A stretch of DNA of 64,000 bases from a virus. The stretch is from the IMG/VR virus record IMGVR_UViG_3300030106_005394, positions 1-64,000 of that record. One strand, 5' to 3'. The notes under the pieces were generated by a model that had not been told where the DNA came from, searched no databases, and was given only the letters and a program-made list of their open reading frames with translations. Position numbers and translations under genes: made by a program. Shown piece by piece: positions 41,383 to 56,300 of this stretch; position 1 is the first letter of the stretch; every line of letters begins with the position of its first letter.

Positions 41383-44300
41383 TGTCAGATACATATGGAC
41401 AAACCAATCCCTACACGCAGAGGTACAGGGTACAGCTCAAAGCGCAAGGGGTGGATACATCCCAGCTATCTGATGACACACTTACGTTTAGGTTAGGCAA
41501 GCGCCTAGAGTCTGAGGGCAAATCGCTCTCTAAAGTCGGCGGTGATGCTTTCCAGAAGCAATATCTCGACATAAAGAATCGACCAGCTCCTGACATGCAG
41601 GGGCCATTAGCTCTGCCTAAAGAGCTATATCGTGCTGGCAGGATGTCTACGATAGGTATGGCTGGTAGTGGCTTAAGTGCATTAGGTCTAGTAGCAGATC
41701 AGATACCTGTTGTTGGTGACGATTTGAATGCTTGGATGCAGGAGAAAGCTAATGCCCTCAGGGCCGAATCAAGTAGATATACTCCTACAATTACAAGACC
41801 TACCGATATTAGGTGGAACAAGCCTGACGAGGCTATGCGTGGTGCAGCGTCTATTGCAGGACAGGCATTTCCTTCATTGGTGCAAGGTCTGGTTGCCGCA
41901 AGAACTGGAGCTGTCGGCTCAAAGGCACTAGCAAAGACACTAAGTAAGAGAATACCAGAGGGAAAGAAGGTCACTAAGAGAGTAAAGGGAACCTACGTTC
42001 AAAGGGACGCAAGAGAAGACTTTATTGAGAAGATGGAGATGGGCGGCATGTATGCGGCTACAGCTCTAAATAGTATTGGGATGAATGCGGGAGAGATTTA
42101 CAGCTCCCTATACGACAGCACTTTACTACCTGAGAGCGACCCAGAGTATGTTGATCCAGTAGATGCACGTAATGCGTCTATGGTCGGAGGAGTTATTTCT
42201 GGCTCTGCGGACTTCGTATTGCCTTCGATGATAATGAGCAAGTTCCTGAGGAATACAGGTCCAAAGGGTAAGCATTATTGGTCTAGATTTGTACAGTCAC
42301 TACCTAGGAACATAACACTTGAGGGTGGAACTGAAGGCTTCCAAGAGCTCGTCAATATGATGAGCGAGAAGTACGCCAAGGGTGAGCCTATGGACTGGAA
42401 GCACATGACCAGCTCGGAGCGAATGAGGCTTGTAGATGCTGGTATTCTAGGTGCAGCAGGCGGTGCACAGGCAACACTTATAGAGGCTTTAGCCCAGCCA
42501 GAGGAAAGGCCCCTTAGCTCCGTTATGGCGAAGGAGCTTGAGGCTAGAGTGAAGCAGGGGAAAATAGATCAGCAACGCAGACTTGAACTCGCAGACGCAA
42601 GGGAGACTTCTCGTATAGGCAGAATCTTTAAGAAAGGGGAAGCCATACTTGACACAAGCACTGGCAAGATAGGCACATATAATCGGAGACTATCGGAAGA
42701 CTTTATAGAGATAGAAGCAGACGGGCAAAGCCAGACAGTACCTATATATAGGGCGGTAAAGGCAGTACCCGAAAATCAGCAATCACAATTTGAGACAGGT
42801 GATTATGTAACCTTCTCTGATATAGACGTCCCTGAGCAGGGCGGAATCATAACTAGCATCAGTGGCAATAGGGCCAGCATAGACGGAATAGACTTTGATG
42901 TAGAGCTAAGTAAGCTAAACAAGGTTGCCAGTAAGAGAGAGAACGAGCAAGATCGTGCGCTCCAGAATCTATCTAAACGCACAAGGAGCGGAAATATTGC
43001 GGCAGCAACAGTAAATAAGATACTTAACTCTGGGCTTACAATCGACCAGCTAAAGGGAACGACCGCAGAGGGAAAGGATTTTGAGGTCGTTGAGCAAGGC
43101 GGTAAGTATAAGTACAATCTATCATCCAAGAAAGCCAAGCCAGTAGATGTCAAAGTTGATCCGCCAACAGCCGAGGTTCAGGTACCCCAGAGCGATATAA
43201 ACGCCTATGTAACATACGCTACGGATTTCATTAACAAACTAAAGGAGAAGCCGAATGCCGATCTTACTGGAGATTACATATATAACATAACCCGAAAATC
43301 CTTCATGAATAAGTACATGAAGGATAAGGGTGTTGATGCTCAAGTTGCCAATAATATCTGGCAGCAGTCGAACAGTAACGGGATCGCATGGAACCTTAGG
43401 GAGCGTGGAATACTTAAGGGGATCAGGGTCAGTGGAGAGACTGCTGGAGAGCGATTAATTGCAGACACCAAGGAGAAGCTTGGTGACATAAGGAAGGAGT
43501 ACAACCTAAAGAAGGGTGTTATTGCGTACAATGGCAACCTTGGTGTTACTGGGAGGCTCAATGAATCTAACGGGAGAGTTGAGGTACATTACATTTCCGA
43601 TGCAATAATACAGACTAGACAGGTAGACGTTGGTGATATTGAGAAAATTAAATCAACAGGGGATAAGGCATCAATCAAGAGGCTAGGTTTTGCCCTGCAG
43701 CAGCAAGGCATTGAATCCTACAGGGAGCACATGGATGAAATCCTCAGGCTTCAAGGCAGGACTGATAAGGATATAGAGTCTAAAAAAGAAGACGTTACTC
43801 GCAGTATTGAAGAGGAAGGGAATAGGCAGGCTTGGTTGAGTTATGTTTCATCGCTTGAGTCAAAGATAAGTGAGGATGAAACCAAGCAGAGGAACGGGAA
43901 GGGATTTACGGACCCAGCAGGAAATCCTAATGATTTTGGAAGGCATTATTTTGCCAAACAAAACATATCTGATCTTGAAGATTTATATAACGGAACGCTA
44001 CTCAATCTTGGTATATATGGAGATGGGTCCAATAAGGAGTACATAGATGCCTTGGCCTACTACAATATCCCAGCAAGATTTAATGCAAGCGACATAAAGA
44101 AAGTCGCAGATGTAAAGCCATACTACAATATGGCGAGAAGAAGGTTCAAGTACCACCTTAGCAAAACGCAGAAGGAGTGGGAGAGTTTCTTGATTGACCA
44201 ATACAAGGCTGACAAGAGCGACAAGGAGAGGCGGGCAAGGGAGAGTGAAGCCAAGAATGAGAAAGAGAATGAAAGGCGAAAGAAACTTAGTCAGGCCACA

Positions 44301-47300
44301 AAGAATAACACACCCCTGCCTCCTGACTTTGAATACTCAAATGAAATAGTAGGTCGCATTGAGCGTGAGCATTTTTCGGGAGTGAGAGAAGGTCAGGAGG
44401 ATGCTTTGGCCATCATTGATTCAATAAGATCGTTTTTATATAATGATGGTCGCTTTAGTTTCAGTGAAGAGCAACCTGCTCTCACGGGAGACAAAATGAG
44501 ACTTTATCAGGCATTCGATGCCCACATAAGGAAAAATCGCGGAGTCTGGACTCCTCTCGTAGAGGGGCATTGGTACAAAGAGCCTCACTGGGAGAAGTTT
44601 ATAAATTACGCAAGGCAAGAGCCATCCATGAGGGTAAAGGGGCTAGTGTGGGAGGATGGAGATCAAGCATTTCCAAGAAAGCAGAATGCTTCATTAAGGG
44701 CTGAGATTAATCGATGGGGTAGTTTTTATGCATCTTGGGAAGGAACTTACAGGGATGCGGTAAGCACCGCCTTAGGGGAAACTCTTCCAAAGAAGTTAAA
44801 CGTAGAGCAAGCCTTGCTTCATATGGATGAGGATTTCAGTAATTATATTGGAGAAAATACAGACTCTGCTTTAATTCAAGATATCTTAACTGGTGGTGAG
44901 GTAGAGGGAGTATTTACAGGCTTATTCGATAAGCTCATATCTGTTTCATCTGACGCAAAAACGGATTGGGACACAATCGCTAATTTAAGCGGCGGACAGC
45001 AGTACCCAAAGCTTAGGTTTCTTAAAAGGCCAACGAAATACGGCAGCCATAAGGTTGCAAGCATTAACGAAGATGAATTTGCCGAATTGCTGGCCGCAAC
45101 CCAGTTCGATGGCGCAAACACCATGGTGAATGCTTGGGGTAACGCAATAGACATAACGGTAACAAAACAGTACAAGCAGAATACCTCCTTTAAGAATTAT
45201 GTAGTTACAGATAAGGCTTGGGGCAGTGAGGACAGATACTGGCTTGAGGTTCGCAGAGATGGGGGATACTATTATGTTCTTCTTGACTCTGGCAGTAATG
45301 ATCTGCGCAACTCTAAGCGAGGTATAGATTTTACTGAAGAGCAACATAGTACATCCGTACAGCCCGAGACAGATACCATCGAGGAGAGCTTCGATGAGTT
45401 TAAGAGTTACATAGGGACCCTAATAGAAAGTAGTATAGAAGGTCTGGATGATTATGATATCCTCAATCTTGCGGCAGAGGACATAATCAAAAATCACAAG
45501 GATAAGATTCCTAGTATATTAAAGAGAGCTAAGGCCCCTAAGGTATATGATGATTCTGACGGATATGAGGTACTTCCTTACTTTGTAAAACTCCTTGAGC
45601 AAGCCGAGCAGCAGGGCAATCTTCTGGAGTTAGCTAAGGAGCAGGCCAAGAATGTGACCGAGGAACAGCGACAGGACGCATTATTTAGCGAGTTCTATAA
45701 AGAAGCTGGGGATAGGATATCCGAACTAGAAGACGAGCAGGCTGGTGATATCCCGCCCGATATTGGGCTGGCTATTATGGGTGAGGAAAGGCGGGGCATA
45801 CGGGAGCTTTCTAAGGAGTGGGCTGAGTGGTTTGGGCGTTCTGCCTACAGGTATTTACAGATGTCCGTACTTCGGGCCGCTAGGTCAGGAATAAGCCTTA
45901 CTCGAGTATTTGAGGAGTGGTATACGTCCTTGATTAAGTACATATCGACCTTGACCAATACAAACGGGCCTGTGCCTACAGATACCAAGGCAAGGCTCAT
46001 GAAGGTCACAAACTCCGAGCTGTTCTCCGAACTACTAGATGAATTATCCAAGGATAAGGATTTCCTTAGTGAATTAACCCCGCAGCAGCAGCGCAACCTG
46101 AAGGACATAATAAAGTACGGAGATAGCTTTGGATACATGACCAAGGATTCTGTAGTCGATTACTTTGATGTCATAGAGGATCATATGCTTACTCGGATTA
46201 GGGTTGAAGCACTTATATCTGATGGCGATATTAATAATGATCTTATTTCTCAACTACAGGATCAGATTGGCCCCGTAAGTCTTGCTGAAAAAATCAGGCA
46301 ATTACAGGTGGCTGAGGGAACGGGCACAGAGGAGATAGCTTTGCATACAGCCCTAGTGGGAGCAGAGAATATTTACAGCAAGTACAATGAGGCAATAAGC
46401 AAATACGACTCAGTGGAAGATTGGACTGGTACGGAAGACTACAGGAAGCTAAGAGCCGAGCTTCAGGATTCCCTTTACGATAAATATAAGTCAGGTAAAG
46501 GTGTAAATCCTATTGCTGAGCTAAAGGACATTAAGATCCCATTTGGTCAGGCCGATATGTTTGGTGCAAATGAGTTTGATCCTATTAATGCATTCCAGTA
46601 TGAAGACATTGATTGGTTCAATCGACTAGACAATATGGATACCCCAGAGTTTGACTGGGCCTCAATCTTGGGTGCTACATCCTATAACAGGTATCGCATT
46701 GAGAGGGGAGACACGCTTAAGGGTATCGTTAATATGATAGCTGAACAGAGCGGGGGAGATAGGGATAAGATTCGTGATGCGATAATAGAGAGTACCAATG
46801 ATGACTTAAATTGGATACCAGACCCATTAAGGTCACTTAATGATGCAGAGCGAATGACCTATAATGCCCTCAAGGCGCATAGGACTTTTCTTGAGAGCAA
46901 AGTAAGAGATCTTGGCTCCAGTCTCGAACTAGATGAGGCACTAAAGAAGGTCAACAAGCAGATGGATGACCTGACCATAAATGCGGAGAAGCATAACCCC
47001 CAAACTAGGGTAGAGGATTTCGACGGAAAAGCTTGGCACGAGCAGGACATTATCGGCAGTGGTGATAATATAGGTAGATTTATAATAATTCCATCAAGAG
47101 GGGGTTTCGGACAGGCTCTTCTTGATGACATTAAGGCCGCTGAAGACGCAAGGCGTATCGCCATTGAATTTAGTGGCAACGAACAAAAGGCCTTTGAGGC
47201 TCTGATAGCGGAAGAAAAGGCCAAGGAAGCAAAGGCGAATCTTCCGTCCCCAGAGGTACAGAAGTCTGTGGCCATAACAGTAAGGTCTCTTTCTGACGAA

Positions 47301-50300
47301 AACGGACAGCTCAGTATTAGCGATGAGGATAAGTATGTAAACGCAGAGGCTACCGCTCAGAAGATTGACTCTGTGTATGCTCAGAGCCAAATGCAGGCTG
47401 CCATGCAGAAGTCAACTGGTGCGGGCAAGCGGGCCAAGGGTCCATATAAGAAGTTTTTTGGATTCTACTCAAAGAGTACAGCAAGTGGACTTGGTAGCTA
47501 CTTTATGGTTGGTACTTATCAAGGAAAAAACAAGAGAGTAAGTATTGGTTCAGATAATTTACCTATTGTAAAGAAGAGGCCTGATGGGGAGCCAGTTATT
47601 AACCTGACTGGAAAAACATTCAAGGAAGTTCGAATTCAGAATAAGTCTACGCAACAAAGGAGCGCAGGAACGTATGTGATCTATAGGGACAACAAGGGTA
47701 ACGCTCACTTTTATAATAGTAATCTTTTCGAGTCATATGCACCAATAATGATAAGGCCTGATGCCTTTGGACTTGATCGACGTGAGGGCATGACACTAGG
47801 CCAATTCCTTGTGGAGCATGGAGATAAGTTCAGCCTTGATGGTGAGACAATAACATTTAGGAATCCTCCGATGCTGGCCGATAATCAGCCTAGGGTATCT
47901 TTTAAGTTTTCCAGCTATGAAGACTTCTTAAACGCAAAGAATCTTGCGTATGGTAACGTAGCTAGCGTTGCAGCAAGCACTGGAGAGAAAACACTTACTG
48001 GCGACAGGAAGACAATAAAGGTACTTCGATCAGAGAGGAACAGGCTGGCGGAAAAGATAGAATCATTTGATGTAGGCGATCCTGATAAGCTAGTAAATCA
48101 ATATAAGTTTAGCCACAAGGCGAAGTCTGATGAGCTACATAAAATAGAGGCCAGAAGTAACCCATTGATGACAGGCCCAGAGCAAGACCTAGACAGCTTT
48201 AATGAAAACCAAAGGAAGAACTACACCGATGATACTGTGGCTACAGTGGGCCAGCATGCCAGTAAGATTATAAAGATAGGAGAAAGGTCTTTCCAAGTTA
48301 CCGATACTGGGGTAATTGATGCCACCACAGGACTCGGCGTTGATTCCAGCAAGAACTTCATCGTAGAGACCCTCAGGCCCTCAAGGGATATAATGATTGA
48401 GCTAGTGGAGCTATCTGCCGAACTGAGCTATGCGGGTGACCCAACTAATTTATACGAGCTTAAGCCTGACGAGATACAGAATAAGTTCGACAGGATTGTG
48501 GAGCTGGAACAGAAGTGGAAGGACCTGTACAGTAAGAACGAGAACCTTCGCTACATAATAGAGCAGATTGGTGTACCAAAGGACCTAGGCTACTCATTTG
48601 GCTCTAGGCTTTATTCGGTAAGCCAGAAGATGACTGGAGAATCTCAGATGGAGAACACTCGGGCGCTAGAGCCTGAGGTGGCAAGATACATAATTGAATC
48701 ACTATTCGGCAGGACTCGGCTTCTTGTTCCAAGTAAGTATGAGCTTTCCATTGAGATGACCAGAGATATCCACAAGAGGCTCATTAAGGATAATCCCCTG
48801 TTGAGCTTTCTAGATAGGTACATCGTTGACTTAAGCCTCAAGCAATCAATAAGAAATGTAAAGAGGGGCGATGGTAAGGCTGATGAATTTATAATGGACT
48901 CGGGCGTTACTCCCGTCGAGAACGCCATCATGAATGACCAGCGAGTTGTTGAGGTTCGGGAGGGCACTACACTTGCGGATATAGCAAAGGCCGAGGGCAT
49001 TGAGACTTGGGACCTAGTTAGACTCAATGGACTAATAGAGTCTGAGGCACTTACGCTAAGGGGTGAGTTCTCCCAACAGCAAAAGAAGATTGATGTTGAA
49101 AATGCTGAGGCTAAGTTTGCCGAGAAGCTCAGCAGGATAAAGGGAACATACCCAGATTATGAAGTTATAATCCTTCCAAATATAGAAGACTCTACTGTTG
49201 AGGTATCCAGAACTTCCGATCGGGAAGACACAGGATACTCTGACGAGGATGTGGATATTTCAGATCCCGATATATCTGGCGATAGGCTTGGCTATAGTAA
49301 TACCGAACGGATGCGAGAGTATCTTAAGGAAGAAGATACTGGTCGTGAGTCCGAGGTAATAGAGGTAGAGAGAAGGCAGATCAAGGATAGGAGTGTTGAG
49401 CTTAGCAGGTCTTTACAGGGGGAGTATATTGACCTTGGCGAGGAACTTAGTGAGCTGGAGAGGCAAGGATTTACTACAGGCTCAATAGCTGGGAAAAACC
49501 AAACACGCTCTAATAATATCAGAGCAAGGATGCGAGAAATCCTTGTCACAATCGACAGGGCTAGAAGAAAATCATACTGGTACACTATAAGGCAAAATAT
49601 ATACGGAAGTCGGATTGCAGGATCTAGTATAGAATTGGTAACTCCCGAGTCTCAAGCCCTGCAAGAAGCTAGGGCAGAGCAGGGTATCGTTCAGTCGCAA
49701 ATAAAGCTTGAGAGGATTGAGCAGGGAATATCTCAACAGAGTAGTGACCTTCAGGAATTGCGAGAAAATATAAAGAAGTTGGGTGAGGAGACTATAACTG
49801 TTAATACCGCTGACTTTGACAGATACGCCAATGAACCTGCGGACGCAACATTTGTAATCAAAAGGGATAAGCATGTAACATTTACCCTAGAGCAAGGAAA
49901 GGCTCTTTCAGAGTTAAAGGGGAAGTTATTTAACGACCTATCAAAGCTAGGCCATTACTATAAGCAGATTGAGATATTTGTTGAAGCCGAGATAGAGGCT
50001 AGCGGATTAAGTGCCGCAAGAGCCAAAAGAAGTGCCACCATAAGCAAGCTAAGGAATCTCATGGTCGAGAAAGAGGCGGCCATGATGGAGTCAAAGGCAT
50101 GGACGCAGGTAGTTAATATAACTAAGGACCCCGAGGACGCGGCCAATAGAGTATCTGATCTAGGCTCCACCAAGCAGGCTTTACTGGATTATGTAGATGA
50201 AGAGATAAGCACCATAGAGGAGCAGTACACAAGCCCAATAGACGGAACTTCAATAAAGGTGGATATGGGGTCCCTGTCTCCATCTGCGGCCAGCGAGATA

Positions 50301-53300
50301 ATAACTTCCTTAGGGAATGTAGTTTTGGCTGGCTCTAGTGAAGGGCAACTTTCCGAGATTAAGAACAATGCGGAGGTTATCGGGGAGGTTTCAATTAAGA
50401 TTGATGACATGCCAGAAAGCCTGCAGGTTGAGCTAAAGTCGGCACTTGAGGCATACGGAACAAATGATCCACGCATTGCTGAAAAGCTAATGTCAATATC
50501 GAAGAACCCTGTTGTTCTTGAGTATGCCTTGGGGCTATTTCGGGGAAACAGGTGGCAGCGCAGTGATGACTCCTCAACCTATTCTGTCAGCTCAAGAAAC
50601 CCTTGGACATCGGCAGCGGGCACAACTCAGGTTTTTGACTCCAGAAAGAATTTCAATACCCAGTCCCTTCGGAACTTTATACATAACGGAATGGGACCCA
50701 TGGGAGGCAGGAAGGGATACAGCCAGCAGTTTCTTCAATATGTATTCAGGCAGTTCTTTACTGACATCAACTACATCTCAAGCGAGGGGGACACAACTGT
50801 GTTCTCCCAAGCTACGGCGGATACTATAATAAAAGAAGCTCCACTTAGGGGGTCAACAAAAGAGCAGCTGCTTGAGATTAAGAGGCGCAACGAACAGCAG
50901 TGGGCGCAGGTCGTGGGAAGACTTATGGCTGGTGGCCTTGGGCCAACATACCTATGGGACCCATCGTCTATACCCTCCTATGTACCTGACAGGCCAAGCA
51001 TAAATAGAGAAGACATAGACAGGGGTGAATTTGGATTCCTTGGGCTTGATCCCAATAGGCTTAATGCGGCGATAAGTAATAATGAAGACATAAGCAAGCT
51101 AAAGCCAGATGCTGAACTTATATATGAGCAATACCAAAAGGCGTTAGAAAGCCGAAAGATAACCTACCGAGAAATTGACGAGGCAGACCTAGCTGGGCTA
51201 ACCCCAACCCAGAGGGAAGAGTTTATTAATGCCGAAAGGGTTAGTGCCATTGAGGCCATACTGGATATAGGCAAGAACGAGCCATCAAATAGAACCATAG
51301 GCAGCTTGGCTATGGTCTTGGATAATGCCGTACTTGCATCAAAGACTCCTGAGATGCTTGAGGCATACATACAGGACGTATTGGATAAGGGTGGAGATAT
51401 CCACCAGCATTGGTCTCGTTTGATACTTCAAGACCCAGACGGGGTTGTTAGCGATCAGGAGGGATATAGGGTTGGTGGCTCTCAGGGGACTAGGGAATAC
51501 TCAACACCAAGAGAGTTTGTTGATGCTCTATACCAGAAGGCTGCCGATATAGTTTCGGACATTACTGAAGCTGTTGGCGGTGTTGGCGTAAATAGAAATT
51601 TGGTAGCGGAAGCCCTGCGGGGACAAACCGACCACTCTCCCACCAATGAATACAAATCAGCAACAGAGCCAGACGAAAAGATAGACCCAGACGCTCACAT
51701 ATTCCATTCAGCGGAACCCCTAGAAGGCCAACTTGACTTTGACGGCCAACCAATGACAGGTCCTGTCCTTACTTCATCAGATAAGGCAGAGAGACATAAC
51801 GCATCAGTATACGCAAAGACTCCATCCAGAATACCAGTAGCTCCTCCAATACAGGAAACCATGGTAGAGGACAACAATAGGGCGGTAGACATCCTATTGG
51901 ATAACAACCTCAACTCCGAGTACGCGGGTAAGCTATTGCACAGAGTGGCCGCGAGGGGAAATGTGGACGAGTTCACAAAGGAGATAGCAGATAGGCTAAG
52001 GAATGCCCCTGCCTTACGTAGTCTACCTATCAACTTTGAACAGTGGGCCACCTTTAAGCATAAGGCGTACACGAAGTCGGGTGCCTTCGGGAAGGCATAC
52101 TACAACGCCACCACGAAGTCGGTACACATCTCAAAGGATGCCTTCCGAATCAGGGGCGCGGATGTAGATGCCCAGCTTGACTACATAATAGTTCACGAGA
52201 TATTCCACAATGTACTCCGAGATGCCCTAACGCAGAAGGCCCAGATAAGAATAAACGATATCACCGAGTACAGGGTTGCTTACCTAGAGGATGAGGCAAA
52301 TGAGCTTTTCAATGAGATAAAGAAGATAGATATACCAGCGGAGTTTGCGCATCAGGTATCCAGTATGGAGGAGTTCCTTAATGCGTCATGGAGCGACAAG
52401 AGGTTTTCCGAATGGCTTAGCAGCCAATCCCCAAAAAGCGCCAGCGGTAGCAAGTTCAAGAACTTCTTAGACTGGTTGCTTGACATATTCTCAAGGGTCA
52501 TAAGCAAAATAACCCAGCGGCAAGACAAGAGGGAGGACAGGAAGTCCCTGAGCAGAATCCACGAAAGGGTTAAGGCCTTGACCGAGGCCCTAGTGCCCTT
52601 CCAGCCCCCAGAAGGCCTTGCGGGCAAGGTGTTCCGTAGCAGGGGGAGGCATGACCAGATAGCAAGATCCATTTCTTTTTCTGGGTATGAATTAGATGGC
52701 AATAATATCCGCGCGCTTCGGAGCAGCCTAATCTCTGATTACGTAAGCGATTTCAAGGCCGCCGAGGTCGAGAACCCATTTGAGGACTATGAAAAAGAAC
52801 TCGATAGATTAAAAAAAGAAGTCATCGAGGAGGAGGGGGGCTTGAACGATGATTACCTGTTGACCCTAAAAGAAAGAGCTGCCAAGGCGGTCGGGCAGTC
52901 CCTCCGGAGGGGACAACCTGTGCGGCACTTATACGAAACCCACTCTTTTGGGAGATACAAAACAGTTGGGGTGCTGTTTGACGAGATATATAAGTCCGCT
53001 AAATCTAGACTGCCTGCCGACTCTGCAAATATCAAGCTACTGAAGGCGCTAGACAAGGCCCTTAATTGGGACGTGTCAAATGCCCAGCCGATAAGGGAGG
53101 CCAAGCTTGTCCCCATTGAAGATCGCATGGGCTCCTCCAGAAGAGGGCGGGTTGGTCTAAAAAGTGACGCTAGCGTTGGCACCTTTATTCATGAGTTAAT
53201 TCATCAATTTACTCAGCCAGAAATCAGAGCCCTTGAGCGGGCGCATCTCAATGAGCACGCCAACTACATTGAGTTCGCAAGGGCTATAGCAGAATCCGAT

Positions 53301-56300
53301 AGTGGAAGCTCCGCATCAAAGGTGGCCCAGATGTACATTAAAGTGATAGATTCTCTTCCTAGAGATATGCGTCATACGCTCGTTGCTGGCGAAACGTACA
53401 ACCTTGGGAAACCTATGAGGAGATTGAACTGGAGGGGGCTGATTGGAAAAGATGTGTCTTCGGGTATTGCATATGGGTTAAGTAGCCTGCATGAGTTTTA
53501 CACCCAAAGCCTAACTGACAGTGATTTCCAGAGTCTTTTAGCTGATATTTTTGTAGACAGAAGCTCCACTGTCCTGACCGAGCTTCAGGATGCATTCGCC
53601 AATCGGTTTAATACTATTGCCGATACAATGCTGGATCTCGTACTCGCCTCCGAGGCTTACGCTCCGTCATACGCGCTACCAGAGGAAGGAAAAGCAATGG
53701 ACCTCAGCGATCGGCGAGACATCACCGAGCAATATCTAGACTCTCTGCCTGTTGAAAGAGACTCGGACGATGATGTTTTACTATTTAGCTCAGAACCCAA
53801 CCCAGATGTAACAATCACCCCAGATGAAAATGTTGCCCACCAGATGCTGCAAGAGCTTGGTGGAGCAAATACTGTACTCAAGGAGATGGAGGTTGTTCTG
53901 TCCGAGCTTGCTGAAGAAGGTTATGTACCAAGCACGAAGGAGGGAGAGGAGCCGCTTGCTGCATTCGTAAGGGAGTACGGCATAGTTGAGGGCAAGCCAA
54001 TAACCTACCACATTAATAAGCTATCAAAGTACGCCGAGGCTATAGGTGAAGACCCGAAAAATGTTGGTCTAGGCTGGGGAGGCAACGATGTAAACTTTAA
54101 GATGCAGTCAGCCCAGCTGGCAATTAAGTACCTTGAGATAATAAGAAAGAAAGCAAGAGATCAGGCAGAGTCTTCAGCTACATCCATAGATAACCTAGAG
54201 ACCGAGATCGAGGAGCTAAAGAAGCTACTTGACCCCAAGCAAGCATTTGAAACCTCAAGGAATGGACGCACACTAAAAGGCAAGTTTACCACCACAATCA
54301 ATGGTAAAATCAAGAAACTCAAGGCAACAAATACAGACCAATCCCTTGCCTTGGCAGAAGAGCTAGAGTCTATAAAGGGCGCAACAAGCACCCAAAGGGT
54401 TGTGGACACGTTGATACATGTAGTAGACAGGGATGTAGACATAAAAGGACCTGTCGAAGATATATCCAGCGCAATATACGACCTAACTAATGATCGTAAT
54501 TACTCAGATGTAATGGCTGAAGTAATACAATCCTCTCCAACCTCATTTGCATTCATGCAGATATCAAGAGGAACGCTACCTAATCAGCAGGAGCTAGTGG
54601 ATGAAATATCAAATTACGCCAACTACTCAAGGATCAAGCTTGAGATGGAGGTACCCAAGCTAACAGGCGATGACTTCGAAACTAAGATCAAGCGACAATT
54701 CGCTGAAAGGTGGAGAGACCTTAGGCTCAAGGAGGCGGATATTGAGTACGAGCGTTCAGTTAATTCAGTTGGTAGGGAGATTAACAACAGACTATTTCCA
54801 TTAAGACAAAAGCTCGGAGTTATACTTGGAGACATGGAGCCATTCTCGTTAAGCGATGGCGTGACCATGATCCACATGAAGCAGACTGGCGAAGGCAATT
54901 GGACGTCTGGTACTTATGTAATCAGACTAGGCAATGACATGTCCCCTGCTGACTTGGATGAATATAATCAAGTAGTAGGAGATAACCTTAAGTTCCTCAG
55001 AGACAAGAGTAACGACAGGTACAAGGATGAGCCATTCTATGATATAGTAAAGACCCAGACCAATGAAGCCGCCAAGGCTCCAACTATGAAGGAGTGGCAT
55101 GAATCAAGGCGTGCATCATACTTCTCGGTAGTACAGAGCCTTAGTCAGCAGTTTGCAAACATGGGACTGCTAGGCAAGACCATGAGCCAAATGCTCAATC
55201 AAGTGGTTACGCTACATAAGGCTCACGACTCTTATTTTAAAAATCAATCCTTCAAATGGAACCGCAAGCTTAAAGACGCTGCCAAAGCACTAGGATACAA
55301 TGACTGGCAAAAGCTTATTGAGGGGCCATACACAGACGCCCTCAACTGGCTGGACAACCACCCAGAGCTTATAGGCAAGGGTGATGTTGCGTATGAGCGC
55401 ATGTGGGAATACCTAAAAACATCTGGTACTTTTGCAAACCCAGAGAAGGCTACCCTGCTGGGCAAGAAAGCATTCATAGCCTTCATGAAGGAAACGAACA
55501 CATCCAGAGAGATGCTTCGTGACTTATCCCTATCCATAGGTAATAAGGTTAAGGCTGTACATAAGGGAGATAACATTATGGTTCAGTCTCCAGTTACAGG
55601 AGAAATGGTTCCATTGTACAGAGACCCAATTGACGTAGGTCCAGTTACTGTAGCTAGGAGGATAAACAAATCTCTTATTGCCACAGTAGAGGTTCTAAGT
55701 AGAGCAGGGTGGGGCGATATTAAGCCACCAGAAGAAGGCGAGGATATCGGATTGTACCTATCTAGGTACTTCACCCCTCAGGTTGTTGAGCGATTTGTTG
55801 CTCCCTATGCAACAATGAACACAATGACTGAGGCATTCAAGCTCAAGGGTCAGATGATTCCTCAGTCTGTAATCAGATCAGCTTGGATGAAGACAAGCGG
55901 AGAGGGTACGGATAGATTCATAGAGTGGGCTCAAAACTTATCTACCACACTTGGTATGGAGCTTGAGGATACAACCAAGCAGTTGTTTAGCCAACTCCAA
56001 GGATTCCATAGCGAGATGGTTAGGGTGAAGGATTCTGCCGACAATAAGGAGACCTTCCGAATAACAGACTCAGTAGCTCACAAGATCATGGATGGCCGAG
56101 ACATCAGGACTGTCATGCCCAAGGAGTTCTGGCAGTACGACACATTTGATGAGATGGGCTTCAATATTCAGCTTGCCAATGTTATAACCAATGCGGTTAT
56201 GGGCCGAGGTGGAGAGCGCAGGCGAGGAGTACATAACGGGCTGATGGATCAGCTTAGGATTAAAAAGAAAGCTTTTGCTGAGCTTATAAGTCAGGCTGGA

